64,000 nt of DNA from Streptomyces sp. NBC_01788 (GCF_035917575.1 NZ_CP109090.1:3472001-3536000), one strand, 5' to 3'. Numbered from the stretch's first letter, positions 52,370 to 61,366 are shown. Numbers and translations are program-made. Notes: generated by a model not told the origin, from the letters alone.

Positions 52370-52657
52370 TCAAGGACTCTGCCGACGCCGCTTTCCGTTT
52401 GATCGGAGGCCTTTGCATCCAGGCCGCCAAGTTCCGGATATCCACAGGCCGTCCAGTATTGCGCCGGCAGCAATGAGCAGGAAGGGAATTCCGTACCACT
52501 TCCAGTCGGCATTCCCGATGAGCACTCCAACCGCCAGGACGCCGAGTGATCCAGTAGGCAGGATCAGCTTGTAGCGCCACGGTTGACTCACCCGCGTGAA
52601 AGCCCCGGCAAGGGCCATCAAAGCCAGAAAGAGCAGACACCAGTCTTCCGCTTCCAC
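52370..52657 (-). CDS. Small membrane protein
   Basis: A 95-residue protein with three hydrophobic segments (WCLLFLALMALAGAF, LILPTGSLGVLAVGVLIG, GIPFLLIAAGAILDGLW) and a basic C-terminus. The GTG at 52657 was chosen because AAGGAG lies eight bases upstream; the longer frame is not protein-like. The function is unknown. Confidence 0.6.
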   Translation of the reverse strand: MEAEDWCLLFLALMALAGAFTRVSQPWRYKLILPTGSLGVLAVGVLIGNADWKWYGIPFLLIAAGAILDGLWISGTWRPGCKGLRSNGKRRRQSP

Positions 52658-53017
52658 CGATGCGCTCCTTCTGAAGGTCGTCAGGGGCGGTGAAGGCCAG
52701 GTCGCCGGGGTCTCGTTGCGCCCCGAGAGTGCCTCCACATGCTTGCCCGACAGCCGGACATTGTGAGGCTGTCCGAGGACGGGCCTCAGCCGACCAATCG
52801 CCTGCAAGGGGCCGACGAACGGCTTCCTCTGAGAGAAAGGGCCAGCGGAGCCGCTGCGGTACAGCACAGAAGCACAGCAACCGTGGCAACCATCGGTGAA
52901 CATCCTGAGCCGCTGGCATCCGCTTGACCAGGTCGACAGGCCTCAGCAACCTCTCCGCCCGTAGTTTTCAGGTGTCTTGGTCATCCTCCGGTCCGACGAG
53001 GGGTCGAAGGGCTGATT
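52658..53017. other. 360 bases up to the IS200/IS605 end
   Basis: No gene recognised. The last 20 or so bases adjoin the transposon end and would be copied as TnpB guide sequence. Confidence 0.35.
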
Positions 53018-53027
53018 CTTGACGTGC

Positions 53028-53049
53028 TCCCTGGCCTAAAGTCCAGGGA
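53028..53049 (-). ncRNA. Right-end hairpin, probable part of an omega RNA
   Basis: A 7-bp stem with the tnpB stop codon (53036-53038) in its loop. In studied elements the tnpB 3' end and right end are transcribed as the omega RNA, whose guide comes from the flanking DNA (here below 53018). The full RNA 5' end cannot be placed. Confidence 0.5.
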
Positions 53050-54283
53050 TTCCGGCCTGGGCCGGCTGGCCCTTCCGGGGGCTTCCTGCTTCAACGCGCT
53101 GTGCCGGGACTTTCGTCCTGGTCTTACCGGCGCTCCACGAGGCGTTTGGTGTCTCCGCCCGTCCGGCGGCGACGATGCGGCGTCCTTCGAACAGGACGTT
53201 GCGGGCTGCATTGTGGTCGCGGTCGTGCACAGCCCCGCACTGGCCGCACGTCCACTGACGGACGTGCAGGGGCTTGGGGCCGTCCCGGAAACCGCAGGCC
53301 GAGCAGACCTGAGAGGACGGGAAGGCCCGGCCCGCTCTGGCGAAGGTCCGGCCGTGCTTGACCGCCTTGTACTCCAGCATGCCGACGAACGCGGACCATC
53401 CCGCGTCGTGCACGGACTTGGCAAGCCGGGTACGGCCGAGACCGGACACCGCGAGGTCCTCCACGAACACCGCTTGGTTGTCGCGGATGATCTGTGTGGA
53501 AACCTTGTGGTGCCAGTCCCGGCGCCGGTCCGCCACCTTGGCGTGTTGGCGAGCGACCTTGATGCGGGCCTTGGCCCGGTTCTTCGATCCCTTCACCTTG
53601 CGGGACAGCTCCCGCCCAGGGCGCTTGAGCTTCTTCTCGGCCCTGCGCAGGAAGCGGGGGCTGTCGATCTTCCGGCCGTCGGACAGGACGGCGAAGGCGG
53701 ACAGGCCCAGGTCGATCCCGGCGTCGGTTTCCAGTTCGGGGAGTATGTCGGGCTCGGTGTCCACGACGAAGCTGAGGAAGTACCGTCCGCAGCTGTCCTT
53801 GGTGACGGTCAGGGACGTGGGTGCGGCCGGAAGCCGGCGGGACCACTTGACCTTGAGGTTGCCGACCTTGGCCACGTACACCGTGCCGTCGTCCTGGAGG
53901 GAGAAGGCGTTGGTGTTGAGGCGGATCGACTGCCGGGTGTCCTTCTTCGACTTGTACCGGGGCGGGCCGACCTTGCGGCCCTGCCGCTTGCCCTTGACCG
54001 AGTCGAAGAAGTTCTTGCAGGCGGTGTCCAGGTCCCGCAGAGACTGTTGCAGGACGACCGCCGACACGTCGGAGAGCCAGGCGCGTTCATCGGTGTGCTT
54101 GGCCTGGGTGATGCGCAGTCGGGACAGATCCGCTGATTTCACGTACGGCAGCCCGGCCGCGTGTGCCTCCTTGCGGTCGCGCAGGCAGTCGTTCCACACC
54201 ACGCGGGCGCACCCGAACGCCCTGGCCAGCGCACGGCGCTGGGCGGCGTCCGGGCAGGCCCGGTAGTTGTAGCGGAGCCGCAT
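53036..54283 (-). CDS. tnpB: TnpB RNA-guided nuclease (OrfB transposase accessory)
   Basis: A 415-residue TnpB. The N-terminal helix-turn-helix-like region (YRACPDAAQRRALARAFGCA) and OrfB core are followed by a RuvC nuclease with the three acids in DAGIDLGLSAFAVL, VFVEDLAVSGL and HDRDHNAARNVLF. A zinc finger is in CSACGFRDGPKPL and CGQCG. All key residues are kept, so the enzyme may be active. It cuts DNA matched by its omega RNA guide next to a TAM, favouring element retention. ATG 54283. Confidence 0.92.
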   Translation of the reverse strand: MRLRYNYRACPDAAQRRALARAFGCARVVWNDCLRDRKEAHAAGLPYVKSADLSRLRITQAKHTDERAWLSDVSAVVLQQSLRDLDTACKNFFDSVKGKRQGRKVGPPRYKSKKDTRQSIRLNTNAFSLQDDGTVYVAKVGNLKVKWSRRLPAAPTSLTVTKDSCGRYFLSFVVDTEPDILPELETDAGIDLGLSAFAVLSDGRKIDSPRFLRRAEKKLKRPGRELSRKVKGSKNRAKARIKVARQHAKVADRRRDWHHKVSTQIIRDNQAVFVEDLAVSGLGRTRLAKSVHDAGWSAFVGMLEYKAVKHGRTFARAGRAFPSSQVCSACGFRDGPKPLHVRQWTCGQCGAVHDRDHNAARNVLFEGRRIVAAGRAETPNASWSAGKTRTKVPAQRVEAGSPRKGQPAQAGIPGL

Positions 54284-54310
54284 GACCGAGACCCTACTAC
54301 GATTGGTCTC

Positions 54311-54772
54311 ATGGATCAGGAGAACGACTACAGGCGTGGCAGACACGTTGTCTCGGCGATGCATGTGCACTTGGTCTTTGTGACGAAGTACCGGCGTGGA
54401 GTCTTCAACGACGAGATGCTGACGCGCTGCGAAGAGATCATGCGCAAGGTGTGCGAGGACTTTGAGGCGGAGCTGAAGGAGTTCAACGGCGAACGCGATC
54501 ACGTCCACCTCCTGGTGCACTATCCGCCCAAGGTCGCCGTCTCCAAGCTGGTCAACAGCCTCAAGGGCGTTTCCGCCCGCCGGATACGCCAGGAGTTCAC
54601 CGGCCGGATCAACCGCGCCCTCATGCACGGGCACCTGTGGTCGCCCTCGTACTTCTCCGCGTCCTGCGGCGGAGCACCGTTGGCGATCGTCCGCCAGTAC
54701 ATCGAGCAGCAAAAACGCCCGCTCCAAGGCGCGGGTCAGAGCAGTCCTGAGATGCATTCATCCCCGGCGTGA
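54311..54772 (+). CDS. tnpA: TnpA Y1 transposase (IS200/IS605)
   Basis: A 153-residue HUH single-strand transposase. The HUH motif is in RDHVHLLVHYPPK, and the catalytic Tyr is in AIVRQYIEQQKRP. The start is at ATG 54311. It works as a dimer on the subterminal hairpins. The last 15 residues (AGQSSPEMHSSPA) extend into the left-end hairpin. It looks complete. Confidence 0.92.
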   Translation: MDQENDYRRGRHVVSAMHVHLVFVTKYRRGVFNDEMLTRCEEIMRKVCEDFEAELKEFNGERDHVHLLVHYPPKVAVSKLVNSLKGVSARRIRQEFTGRINRALMHGHLWSPSYFSASCGGAPLAIVRQYIEQQKRPLQGAGQSSPEMHSSPA

Positions 54773-54780
54773 AGGCCGGG

Positions 54781-55104
54781 CTATCTGCAAGAGTCCCGGT
54801 AATCGCCGGTGGCGACGAGGTAGTCGATCACCCGGACCATCGCGGGGATGCCAGGGTCGCGAACAATGAGCCCGTCCCAGCAGTAGAAGTAACTGCCGTC
54901 CAGACACTCGCCGCTGCCCTTCCAGCTCTCCATCATGCGCCGCACCTGATCCAGGGTCATCACCGTCCCGGACCACCGGTTGCCGTCGGCGAAGATCACC
55001 CACATGTCGACGTCGCACACCTCGTCCAGGCCCTCGCCTGCGCCCGGCACGAAACGGATCTCGTATCCCTCGTGCTTCACCCGGTAGAACGGGCCGTCCC
55101 ACAT
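54781..55104 (-). CDS. Hypothetical protein ending at the IS junction
   Basis: A 107-residue acidic protein (MWDGPFYRVKHEGYEIRFVP; many Trp/Tyr; WVIFADGNRWSGTVMTLDQV). ATG 55104. Its TAG stop (54781-54783) coincides with the outer edge of the IS200/IS605 left end, so the insertion may have removed or replaced the native C-terminus. It resembles small immunity- or DUF-type proteins, but no family is assigned. Confidence 0.6.
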   Translation of the reverse strand: MWDGPFYRVKHEGYEIRFVPGAGEGLDEVCDVDMWVIFADGNRWSGTVMTLDQVRRMMESWKGSGECLDGSYFYCWDGLIVRDPGIPAMVRVIDYLVATGDYRDSCR

Positions 55105-55298
55105 GGCGCCCCCAAGACCGTTGTGAACCGATTCAGGCCAGTCGGGATGGAGGCGAAACGGCCCCGGGCGGTCAGTCCCAAGGAGAAGGGCAAGAGCCAG
55201 CCAGGTTTCGGGCCGTCTGCCAGCCGCGTTGCGTCACGCTCTCGCGCCGCGCGTCACATCCGCGCAGGGCCGGTCCCGCCCGGCCCTGCGCGGCACGC

Positions 55299-58076
55299 TC
55301 AGCCGTCGGTCGGGGCTGCGGCGTGCGGTCCGCCGTCGAGCATGCGGTCCACGACCCGCGCTGTCGCGAGACCGTCCCCGGGCTCGCAGAAGTCCGTTAT
55401 GAACTGAGCGTACTTCTCCCGGTACTCCGCTTCGACGGCATCGACGTCGCGCAGGGCCTTGACCAGTTCTTCGGAGGTCTGCAGCAGCGGGCCGGGCGCC
55501 CGGGTGATGAGGTCGAAGTACAAGCCGCGCAGCGTGTCCCGGTAGTGCTCCAGGTCGTAGGTGAAGAACACTATCGGCTTACCCGAGTGCGCGAAGTCGA
55601 AGAACGCCGAGGAGTAGTCGGTGATCAGCACATCGGCGACGAGGTACAGATCGGCGATGTCCGGGTAGCGGGTGACATCCCACACGAAGCCCCGGCCTGC
55701 ACCCGGTATGTTGTCGTGAACCCTCGGATGCTTGCGGAAGAGCAGCACATGGTCGTGACCGAGTTCGGCCTGGGCCGCGGCCAGGTCGATCCGCAGATCG
55801 AGCTTGTACAGCTTGCTCGCGTGCTTCTGGTCTTCCCGCCAGGTAGGAGCGTAGAGCACCACCTTCTTGCCCTCGGGCAGGCCGAGCCGCTCCCTGACCC
55901 GCGCGGCCCGCGCGTCGCGGTCGGGGGCGTGGAAGACGTCGTTGCGCGGATAACCGCTCTCGAGCATTTCACCTTCGATGGTGTACGCCCTGCGCATGAT
56001 CTCTGTGGTGTACGCGTTCGGCGACACCACGAAGTCGAACTGCCGGTAGCTGTGCGGCAGGCTGGCGATATAGGCGGGATTCGACTTGGTAGTGCCTTGG
56101 AGGTCCTTGCCGATCTTCTTCAGCGGCGTGCCGTGCCAGGTCTGCACGACCCGCTGCCCGGGGCGGGTGACGAACCAGTCGCCCACCGTCGTGTTGACGA
56201 CGATGTAGCGGCTGCGCGCCAGTGCCTCGTACCACTCGCGGCTGCCACGGCCCACCACGCGCGCTCCCGACGGCATCTCGGGCAGCCCCCCGTCCTGGGT
56301 CCAGATGTGCTCGACGTCGACCCCCCGGCGCACCAGCTCCTCGTAGACCGCCCGCGGCGAGTCCGAGAACTGCTTGCCGCTGAGGCTCATGTAGAGCACC
56401 GCGTCGCGCAAGGGGAGCTCGCGCTGCTCGTGGAAGTACTCCTCGCACAGCATGCGCTGCCGGTAGGCGCCGTGCTCACCGGGGCCGAGCAGCCGTTGCG
56501 GCTCGATGAAGATGCGGTCGAAGTGGCGGCGGTCCACGGTGTAAGCACGCTGCGGGCCACTGAAGCGCATGGGCAGCTCCTGCACCTGCTCCGGACGCAA
56601 GGTCACCGGGACGTCCCCGGACTTGTCCCAGGCGTCCGCGTCGCGGAAGTACAGGTACCAGCGACCGGGGCACAGGGGCAGCTCAGGACCGTGTGCCTGC
56701 GGGGCCGCCTCGGGCTCGATCCGGATCGTGAACCGCCCGTCGGCAAGCTCGACCGGCAGCTCCTTCTCCTCGAAGCGGACCCCGTGTCGCAGGATGACCT
56801 TCTTCCCGGCCGCTTCCTCACCGGGATACGCACCCTCGAGCACCAGCTCCCCCGACCCCGACACGGTCATCGCGTCGACCACGGGTCGGACGGCTCGCGT
56901 TGCCAGCACCAGCCTGCCGGGCCCGTCGCGGTGGACGGCCAGCTCGCGGCCAGGGGCAATCCGGTGCCTGCCGGTCGTGAAGCCCTCGGCGAGGAGGGCC
57001 GCCTGGCCCCGGCCGTCGGCTCCCCTCAAGGTCACCTTGAATTGCCGGGTCTTGGTTCCCGGCAGGTCGTTCGCGGCCAGCTCGGCAAGACTGAAGACCG
57101 ACTGGAAGCGCCGGAACGAGTCAGGGGAACCGGACAGGGAAGTGAGCGGGCTGTCGAGCCTGGTGTCGCCTTCGACGACGGTCACGGCGGTGGGGGCCTT
57201 GGCGCCGCTGCGTGCCCTGGTGACCAGTCGCAGCTCGCCGTCCGCGACGGTGCAGGACTCGACCTCGACAGGGGGCTGCTGCACCGTGATGCTCACGGCA
57301 TTCTTGGTGAAGCCGACCACGAGACGTGAGCCGTCCGCCAGATGACGAACCTGGTTGTGCCCGGCCGTGCCCGCGTCGTGCTGGCGCACCCGCGCGCCGT
57401 AGGCCCCGCCCGGTCCCAGGATCCCGACGTGCAGAAACCACTGGCCGGCACCCTGTCCGGCGAGCTCGCGCAGCCGACGAGCAGAGACGGCGATTTCGAA
57501 GCCCGTCTGGTCGTAGCAGTGCAGGGCCTGTCCGGAGGCGACGGTGGCCTGCTCGCTGCGGGTGCGGCGCACGCGCAGTCTGATGCGGCGGCCGGTCTCG
57601 TCGTTCTTCAGCACCGCGAATCGGCCGATGGCGCGGCTCGATGGACGCGGCAGGTTCGCGACAAACGCGTACCCTTCCCATACCAGATCGTCGCCGCGCC
57701 AGTCGACCGAGGTGAGCTGCGCCGTCACCCGCAGGTCGCGACGCGTGAGCGCGGTGATCCGTTCAGGCAGCGCCAGGCCCCGCAGCCCCGGCAGCACCAG
57801 CCGGGGGCGCCGGGCGCCTGCCACGAGGAAGCCGCCCGGGTCCCTGCGCTGGTGCCGGACCACCTCGACAAGATCCTCGGCGCGCCCCTCGGCAGCGAGA
57901 TACCACATGACGCGCTCGACCGGAGGGAGGGCAGTGAGCACCCCCTCGCCGTGGACGTCGAGGAGTTCCCGCGCCGCGGCACGCAACTCCTCACGCTCAG
58001 CCTGCGAGTTCTCGGGAAAGTATCGCAAGATCCCCCGTACTCTTGCCGACGCGAGATCGGCGAGAGACTGCGCCAT
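55299..58076 (-). CDS. CDP-glycerol/ribitol glycerophosphotransferase (teichoic acid polymerase)
   Basis: A protein of about 925 residues. The C-terminal 380 are the TagF/TarL-type domain: SGKQFSDSPRAVYEELVRRG, WYEALARSRYIVVNTT, QTWHGTPLKKIGKDLQGTT, FRKHPRVHDNIP, and ITDYSSAFFDFAHSGKPIVF. The N-terminal 500 are beta-rich regions of the kind found between a GT2 domain and the polymerase domain in larger Streptomyces proteins; the GT2 domain is absent here. It would polymerise polyol phosphates at the membrane for wall teichoic acid. The ATG at 58076 has AAGGGCG upstream. Confidence 0.82.
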   Translation of the reverse strand: MAQSLADLASARVRGILRYFPENSQAEREELRAAARELLDVHGEGVLTALPPVERVMWYLAAEGRAEDLVEVVRHQRRDPGGFLVAGARRPRLVLPGLRGLALPERITALTRRDLRVTAQLTSVDWRGDDLVWEGYAFVANLPRPSSRAIGRFAVLKNDETGRRIRLRVRRTRSEQATVASGQALHCYDQTGFEIAVSARRLRELAGQGAGQWFLHVGILGPGGAYGARVRQHDAGTAGHNQVRHLADGSRLVVGFTKNAVSITVQQPPVEVESCTVADGELRLVTRARSGAKAPTAVTVVEGDTRLDSPLTSLSGSPDSFRRFQSVFSLAELAANDLPGTKTRQFKVTLRGADGRGQAALLAEGFTTGRHRIAPGRELAVHRDGPGRLVLATRAVRPVVDAMTVSGSGELVLEGAYPGEEAAGKKVILRHGVRFEEKELPVELADGRFTIRIEPEAAPQAHGPELPLCPGRWYLYFRDADAWDKSGDVPVTLRPEQVQELPMRFSGPQRAYTVDRRHFDRIFIEPQRLLGPGEHGAYRQRMLCEEYFHEQRELPLRDAVLYMSLSGKQFSDSPRAVYEELVRRGVDVEHIWTQDGGLPEMPSGARVVGRGSREWYEALARSRYIVVNTTVGDWFVTRPGQRVVQTWHGTPLKKIGKDLQGTTKSNPAYIASLPHSYRQFDFVVSPNAYTTEIMRRAYTIEGEMLESGYPRNDVFHAPDRDARAARVRERLGLPEGKKVVLYAPTWREDQKHASKLYKLDLRIDLAAAQAELGHDHVLLFRKHPRVHDNIPGAGRGFVWDVTRYPDIADLYLVADVLITDYSSAFFDFAHSGKPIVFFTYDLEHYRDTLRGLYFDLITRAPGPLLQTSEELVKALRDVDAVEAEYREKYAQFITDFCEPGDGLATARVVDRMLDGGPHAAAPTDG

Positions 58077-58363
58077 GAGCAACGCCCTTCTAACGTGCCA
58101 GTAAAATCCAAGCCATCGCACGTTAACGGAGTCACCCGTGTGCCGCACGTTTCGCGTGATAACAGTGCGGGCACATGCAGCTTGCCCCGGGCAGGGTCCT
58201 TTGCGTGATCGGGTTCTGTCCGGGTTCATCCGGGGAGCCCGGGGGAGGCCAGGGGGCGGTGGTGGTCGCGGGGTATGTGAGGCGTCCTCGAGGTAGTGGC
58301 CCCCTTCCCGGTGGAGATCGACCTCGGCGGGTCTGACCCGCGCGCTGCTCAGCCGTCACAGTG

Positions 58364-58377
58364 CTGCCGGGGGCACA
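58364..58377 (+). repeat. att copy 5 (partial core)
   Basis: Only the last 14 bases of the core (CTGCCGGGGGCACA) remain. The adjoining right flank (AGAGAAAAGGGCCAGCTC and the terminator hairpin) is closely similar to that of att copy 4, confirming homology. Confidence 0.8.
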
Positions 58378-58439
58378 GAGAAAAGGGCCAGCTCGGGAGG
58401 GTTTCCCTCCTGAGCTGGCCCTTCGTCATGTTCGAGGCT

Positions 58440-58567
58440 GTGCCACGCGCGTGCCGCTTGTGCCATCGAGATGCCACCTCCCCTGGCCGGAGGTGCCTCC
58501 CCCGCCCTCGTGGATCATGGCTTCGAGCCGATGGCGACGGCCTGACTCAAGTACTGGTCATGTGCTG
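58440..58567 (-). pseudogene. 3' end of a more decayed integrase (segment E)
   Basis: Collinear with 46205-46326. The minus strand starts QHMTST then hits TGA. Restoring frame gives RRHRLEAMIHEGG, matching ADRLGAMIRVGG of the segment D remnant. The similarity ends at the same base (GTGCTG) in both. Confidence 0.65.
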
Positions 58568-58571
58568 CGGA

Positions 58572-59429
58572 TCAGCGCCGCGCGGAAGGCCAGGGTGCGG
58601 ATTGAGCAGGGAAACCGGCAGGAGTCTCGGCAGGGGCCACACGTCCTGCGCTGTGGCGCGGATGCCATGGGCCGTGGCTCGGCGCCACGGGCCGTACCGG
58701 CGGTGCGGCGCTCGGGGGGTCAGCGGGCTGGTTCACCGTGCCCGGGGCCTGCGCGGGCTGGTTCACCGTGCCCGGGGCCTGCGCGAGTCCGGTGGCCCAC
58801 AGCTGGTCGACACGCGAGCGCTCGGTGGCGTTCGGGTAGCGGTTGGTGCAGGACGTGCCGGCGTAGCCACCCGACATCAGCTCACTGCACGGCCCGCTGT
58901 AGTCGTCCGGCAGGCCCAGTATGTGCCCGGTCTCGTGGGTGACGACGCGGACCGAGTCGTACTGCTGGTTCTGGTTGTAGTCGAGGAAGACGTAGCCACT
59001 TCCGTGGCCGTTGGTGGAGGCGTAGGACCCGCGCGAGTCGTTGCCCTCGTAGTAGGAGAAGTCGGCACCGCTCGACGCCTCCTGGAGCTTGACGTTGGAC
59101 TCGGAGCTGTTCCAGATCGAGGCCGCGCTCGATATCTGCGAACGGAAGCTCGGTGCGTGGGAGGCGTTGTAGTAGACAGTCACCGCCTGCGCGTTCGGCT
59201 GGGCGGCACGCTTCTCGGCGACGGACTTGAGCACCGCCCCGAAGAACGCCTTGTTGTTCGCGGCCTCCTCACCCGACCCGGCGTACCGTGCCACGGAGGT
59301 ACCGGCGGCAGCGGACGGGGTGGCGGCCGGCTGGGCGCTCGCCGGCACGGCCGCCATCAGCGTGCTCGAGGCCAGACCCAGGCCGAGAGCGAGGGCGAGG
59401 AGTCTCGCGGACGTTCGGGACGACTTCAT
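58572..59429 (-). CDS. Snapalysin (small neutral metalloprotease) with C-terminal extension
   Basis: A 285-residue secreted M7 peptidase. Signal peptide [20 protein letters not shown], then a propeptide (to about residue 85). The catalytic domain contains [14 protein letters not shown] and the zinc motif [17 protein letters not shown]...CTNRY form the disulfide. Family members usually end soon after VDQLW. Here about 70 extra Pro/Ala-rich residues follow, starting with a doubled [10 protein letters not shown]. The extension ends next to the decayed integrase, so it may result from loss of the native stop. ATG 59429 has AGGAG. Confidence 0.88.
   Translation of the reverse strand: MKSSRTSARLLALALGLGLASSTLMAAVPASAQPAATPSAAAGTSVARYAGSGEEAANNKAFFGAVLKSVAEKRAAQPNAQAVTVYYNASHAPSFRSQISSAASIWNSSESNVKLQEASSGADFSYYEGNDSRGSYASTNGHGSGYVFLDYNQNQQYDSVRVVTHETGHILGLPDDYSGPCSELMSGGYAGTSCTNRYPNATERSRVDQLWATGLAQAPGTVNQPAQAPGTVNQPADPPSAAPPVRPVAPSHGPWHPRHSAGRVAPAETPAGFPAQSAPWPSARR
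58725..58784. repeat. Two 30-bp tandem repeats in the snapalysin extension
   Basis: Identical 30-bp units at 58725-58754 and 58755-58784 encode [10 protein letters not shown] twice. Confidence 0.9.
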
Positions 59430-60000
59430 GTGGGGGGCTCCTACTCACTCGGTGACGCCGAGCGCCCGGTGCGCGGTCGACCATGCGTGAACACCGGTTC
59501 CGAACTGCGGCGACGTCCTGTGGGTCGACATTCTTAGAACGGCTCCACAGGGAGCGCAAAGGGCCCCGCCACTACGTCGCCTCGTAGGTCCCGGGACCTC
59601 GCCAGGGCAGTGCACGGGCCTCCGGTTCCGCACATGGCGGCGGGAGGGGAAGCTGTCGCGTCGTCAGAAGCCTTACGGCACGGGGCAGCGGGCGCGCGGA
59701 CCGACCGAGTGGAATTCCGGGACGCACGACGGGATCCGAATACGGACTAAGACGGACAAAAGCACAGATACCCGTCATGCCACGACTACTAAGTGCGCCG
59801 GTTGATTGGTGGAGCGCTGTGACCGACGTCATAGAACATGGGCTTCCGTGGCTTTCGCGCCCCGTGGACCCCGGGGCCTGCAGGGAGTCACCCTCGGCGC
59901 TGGGCGGCATCCCTCACCGCTGAGCCGCCGCCACTCAGCAAGTGCACATACGGGCCTTCTCCCTGCTGCCTTCCGGACGTGGTGGCACGGATCGCCTGGT
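59430..60000. other. 571 bases without a recognised gene
   Basis: Upstream of snapalysin. Frames here lack protein features. It presumably includes the snapalysin promoter. No LysR-type regulator gene, often found beside snapalysin, is present. Confidence 0.4.
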
Positions 60001-60441
60001 TCAGCGAGGCGCGTACGCCACACGCTCGAAGGGCCACTCACGGGACAGCCAGTCGCTGACCACGCGGTAGAGCTCAGCGTCGAGGGAAGCGTTATCCGCC
60101 CGGACCCAGGAGCGGACGTCAGTGACACCGGGGTCTTGGGGTGAGCCGTATATGTAGACACAGCCGATGACGTCATCCCCAGGGACCGACAGGACGGTGT
60201 AGGTGAAGCCGACGCGCCGGTCGAAGTCCTCCGCGTGCAGGCGCAGGTCGTCGAGGTTGGCCTCCAGGGACATGCCCCCCGGAGGCGGCCAGGAGCGGCC
60301 GGCGAAGTCGGGGTTGGCTCGAATGTGGGCGATGCTGGAGGTCCAGGCGGCGTGATCGGCAGCATTGTGCTGAGGACCGAGGGGCTCCAGGCGGAAGCGG
60401 TCGGTGGCAGGCGGGTGCGGTACGGCGAAATCGGGAGCCAC
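60001..60441 (-). CDS. GNAT-family N-acetyltransferase
   Basis: A 146-residue protein resembling the RimJ/RimL-like group. The N-terminal strand (FRLEPLGPQHNAADHAAWTS) is followed by GFTYTVLSVPGDDVIGCVYI, a typical beta strand before the acetyl-CoA site. It ends with WLSREWPFERVAYAPR. The acetyl-CoA loop Q/RxxGxG is not evident, so activity is uncertain. GTG start at 60441 with a weak RBS. Confidence 0.65.
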   Translation of the reverse strand: MAPDFAVPHPPATDRFRLEPLGPQHNAADHAAWTSSIAHIRANPDFAGRSWPPPGGMSLEANLDDLRLHAEDFDRRVGFTYTVLSVPGDDVIGCVYIYGSPQDPGVTDVRSWVRADNASLDAELYRVVSDWLSREWPFERVAYAPR

Positions 60442-60595
60442 GAGGAACTGGTCAGGTGAAGTCTCCGCGGGAGGTTACCCCCGGGCCCCTGCCGATCTCT
60501 CGCGAATATTGGGAGACAGCACCGATAGCCGTCGTGATGAACCCCGACACCAGCAACTCCGGACAGGCGTGAACCCACGAATGCTGATCCGGTCG

Positions 60596-61366
60596 TCACG
60601 AAAACGGGCGACGGCACCAGAACCGGCCCGCGATCCAACTCCTGAGGCGGTGGCCGACGGAGCCTCTTCCTTCCTCGCGGGCTGACGGGGCCGTTCGCAC
60701 TGGCTCCGGCGCCACCGGCCGGTCTGCGGGGGAGCCGGCAGGCTTCGGTTCGTACGGGCAGAGCGGCGCGTGAAGGCCTTTCTGCGGTTGCAAGGCGCCG
60801 CGGATCAGAGTGCAGCGGTGGTGGCGGTCGGGGCGGACGCGGGAGGTACGCCACCCCGTATGCCCCGTGGAGGCGAGGGCATGGTCAACGCCGCCTGCCA
60901 GGGCTTCTGCGGTATCCGCGAAGATCCAGCCCGTTGCATACACGCTGTCCTGGCCGAGCCACTGCATGCGAATGACCGGTCTGCTCAGGACAGTCTCGAA
61001 CCAGGTGGCGCACTGCTCGGCGAGCTGTTCTGCCGTCCCGCTCGCGTGGAAGAACCCGTTCTCGGGTGTCTCGTGGAGGTTGAAGAGCTGGTCGCAGACC
61101 TTGCCGGCACGCATATGGGTGCCGTGGAAGTGCACCGCCCATTCGCCGAGTATCAGGCGCCGCTCGCTGTCGCTGAGAGAGATGTGGACCAGCAGCGATG
61201 AGTCGTCCTCGGGGCGGCCGACGCTGCTGTATGCCGGCGGCACGCGCCATGAAGCGGCTCGGGCCTGCAGGGTCGCGATGAAAGCCAGCTCGCCCGCATC
61301 GAAGTCCCAAGGCTCCTCGCCGTCCTCCTGAGGGTCTTCAACTACGAACCAGGGGTTGCTGTCCAC
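60596..61366 (-). CDS. Hypothetical protein, possibly altered C-terminus
   Basis: A 256-residue soluble protein (VDSNPWFVVEDPQEDGEEPW at the start). Residues 1-175 look native, with an acidic N-terminus and a mixed alpha/beta pattern (WAVHFHGTHMRAGKVCDQLF). After about residue 180 it becomes Arg/Pro-rich without fold character, suggesting a frameshift or a joined tail. GTG start. It is the last gene before att copy 6. The function is unknown. Confidence 0.5.
   Translation of the reverse strand: MDSNPWFVVEDPQEDGEEPWDFDAGELAFIATLQARAASWRVPPAYSSVGRPEDDSSLLVHISLSDSERRLILGEWAVHFHGTHMRAGKVCDQLFNLHETPENGFFHASGTAEQLAEQCATWFETVLSRPVIRMQWLGQDSVYATGWIFADTAEALAGGVDHALASTGHTGWRTSRVRPDRHHRCTLIRGALQPQKGLHAPLCPYEPKPAGSPADRPVAPEPVRTAPSAREEGRGSVGHRLRSWIAGRFWCRRPFS

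Larger units (their letters stand above)
53018..54780. mobile_element. IS200/IS605-type element with divergent tnpA and tnpB
   Basis: A full element with tnpB (minus) and tnpA (plus) starting 28 bases apart. The right end has a hairpin TCCCTGG/CCAGGGA (53028-53049) followed by the end AGCACGTCAAG-like sequence at about 53018. The left end has hairpin CCCGGC/GCCGGG (54763-54780). Such elements move as single strands and leave no target duplication. Confidence 0.85.

Noticed and set aside
59829..60854. Long minus-strand frame over the GNAT gene
   Set aside because: Shifted frame of the acetyltransferase with Pro/Ser-rich shadow composition.
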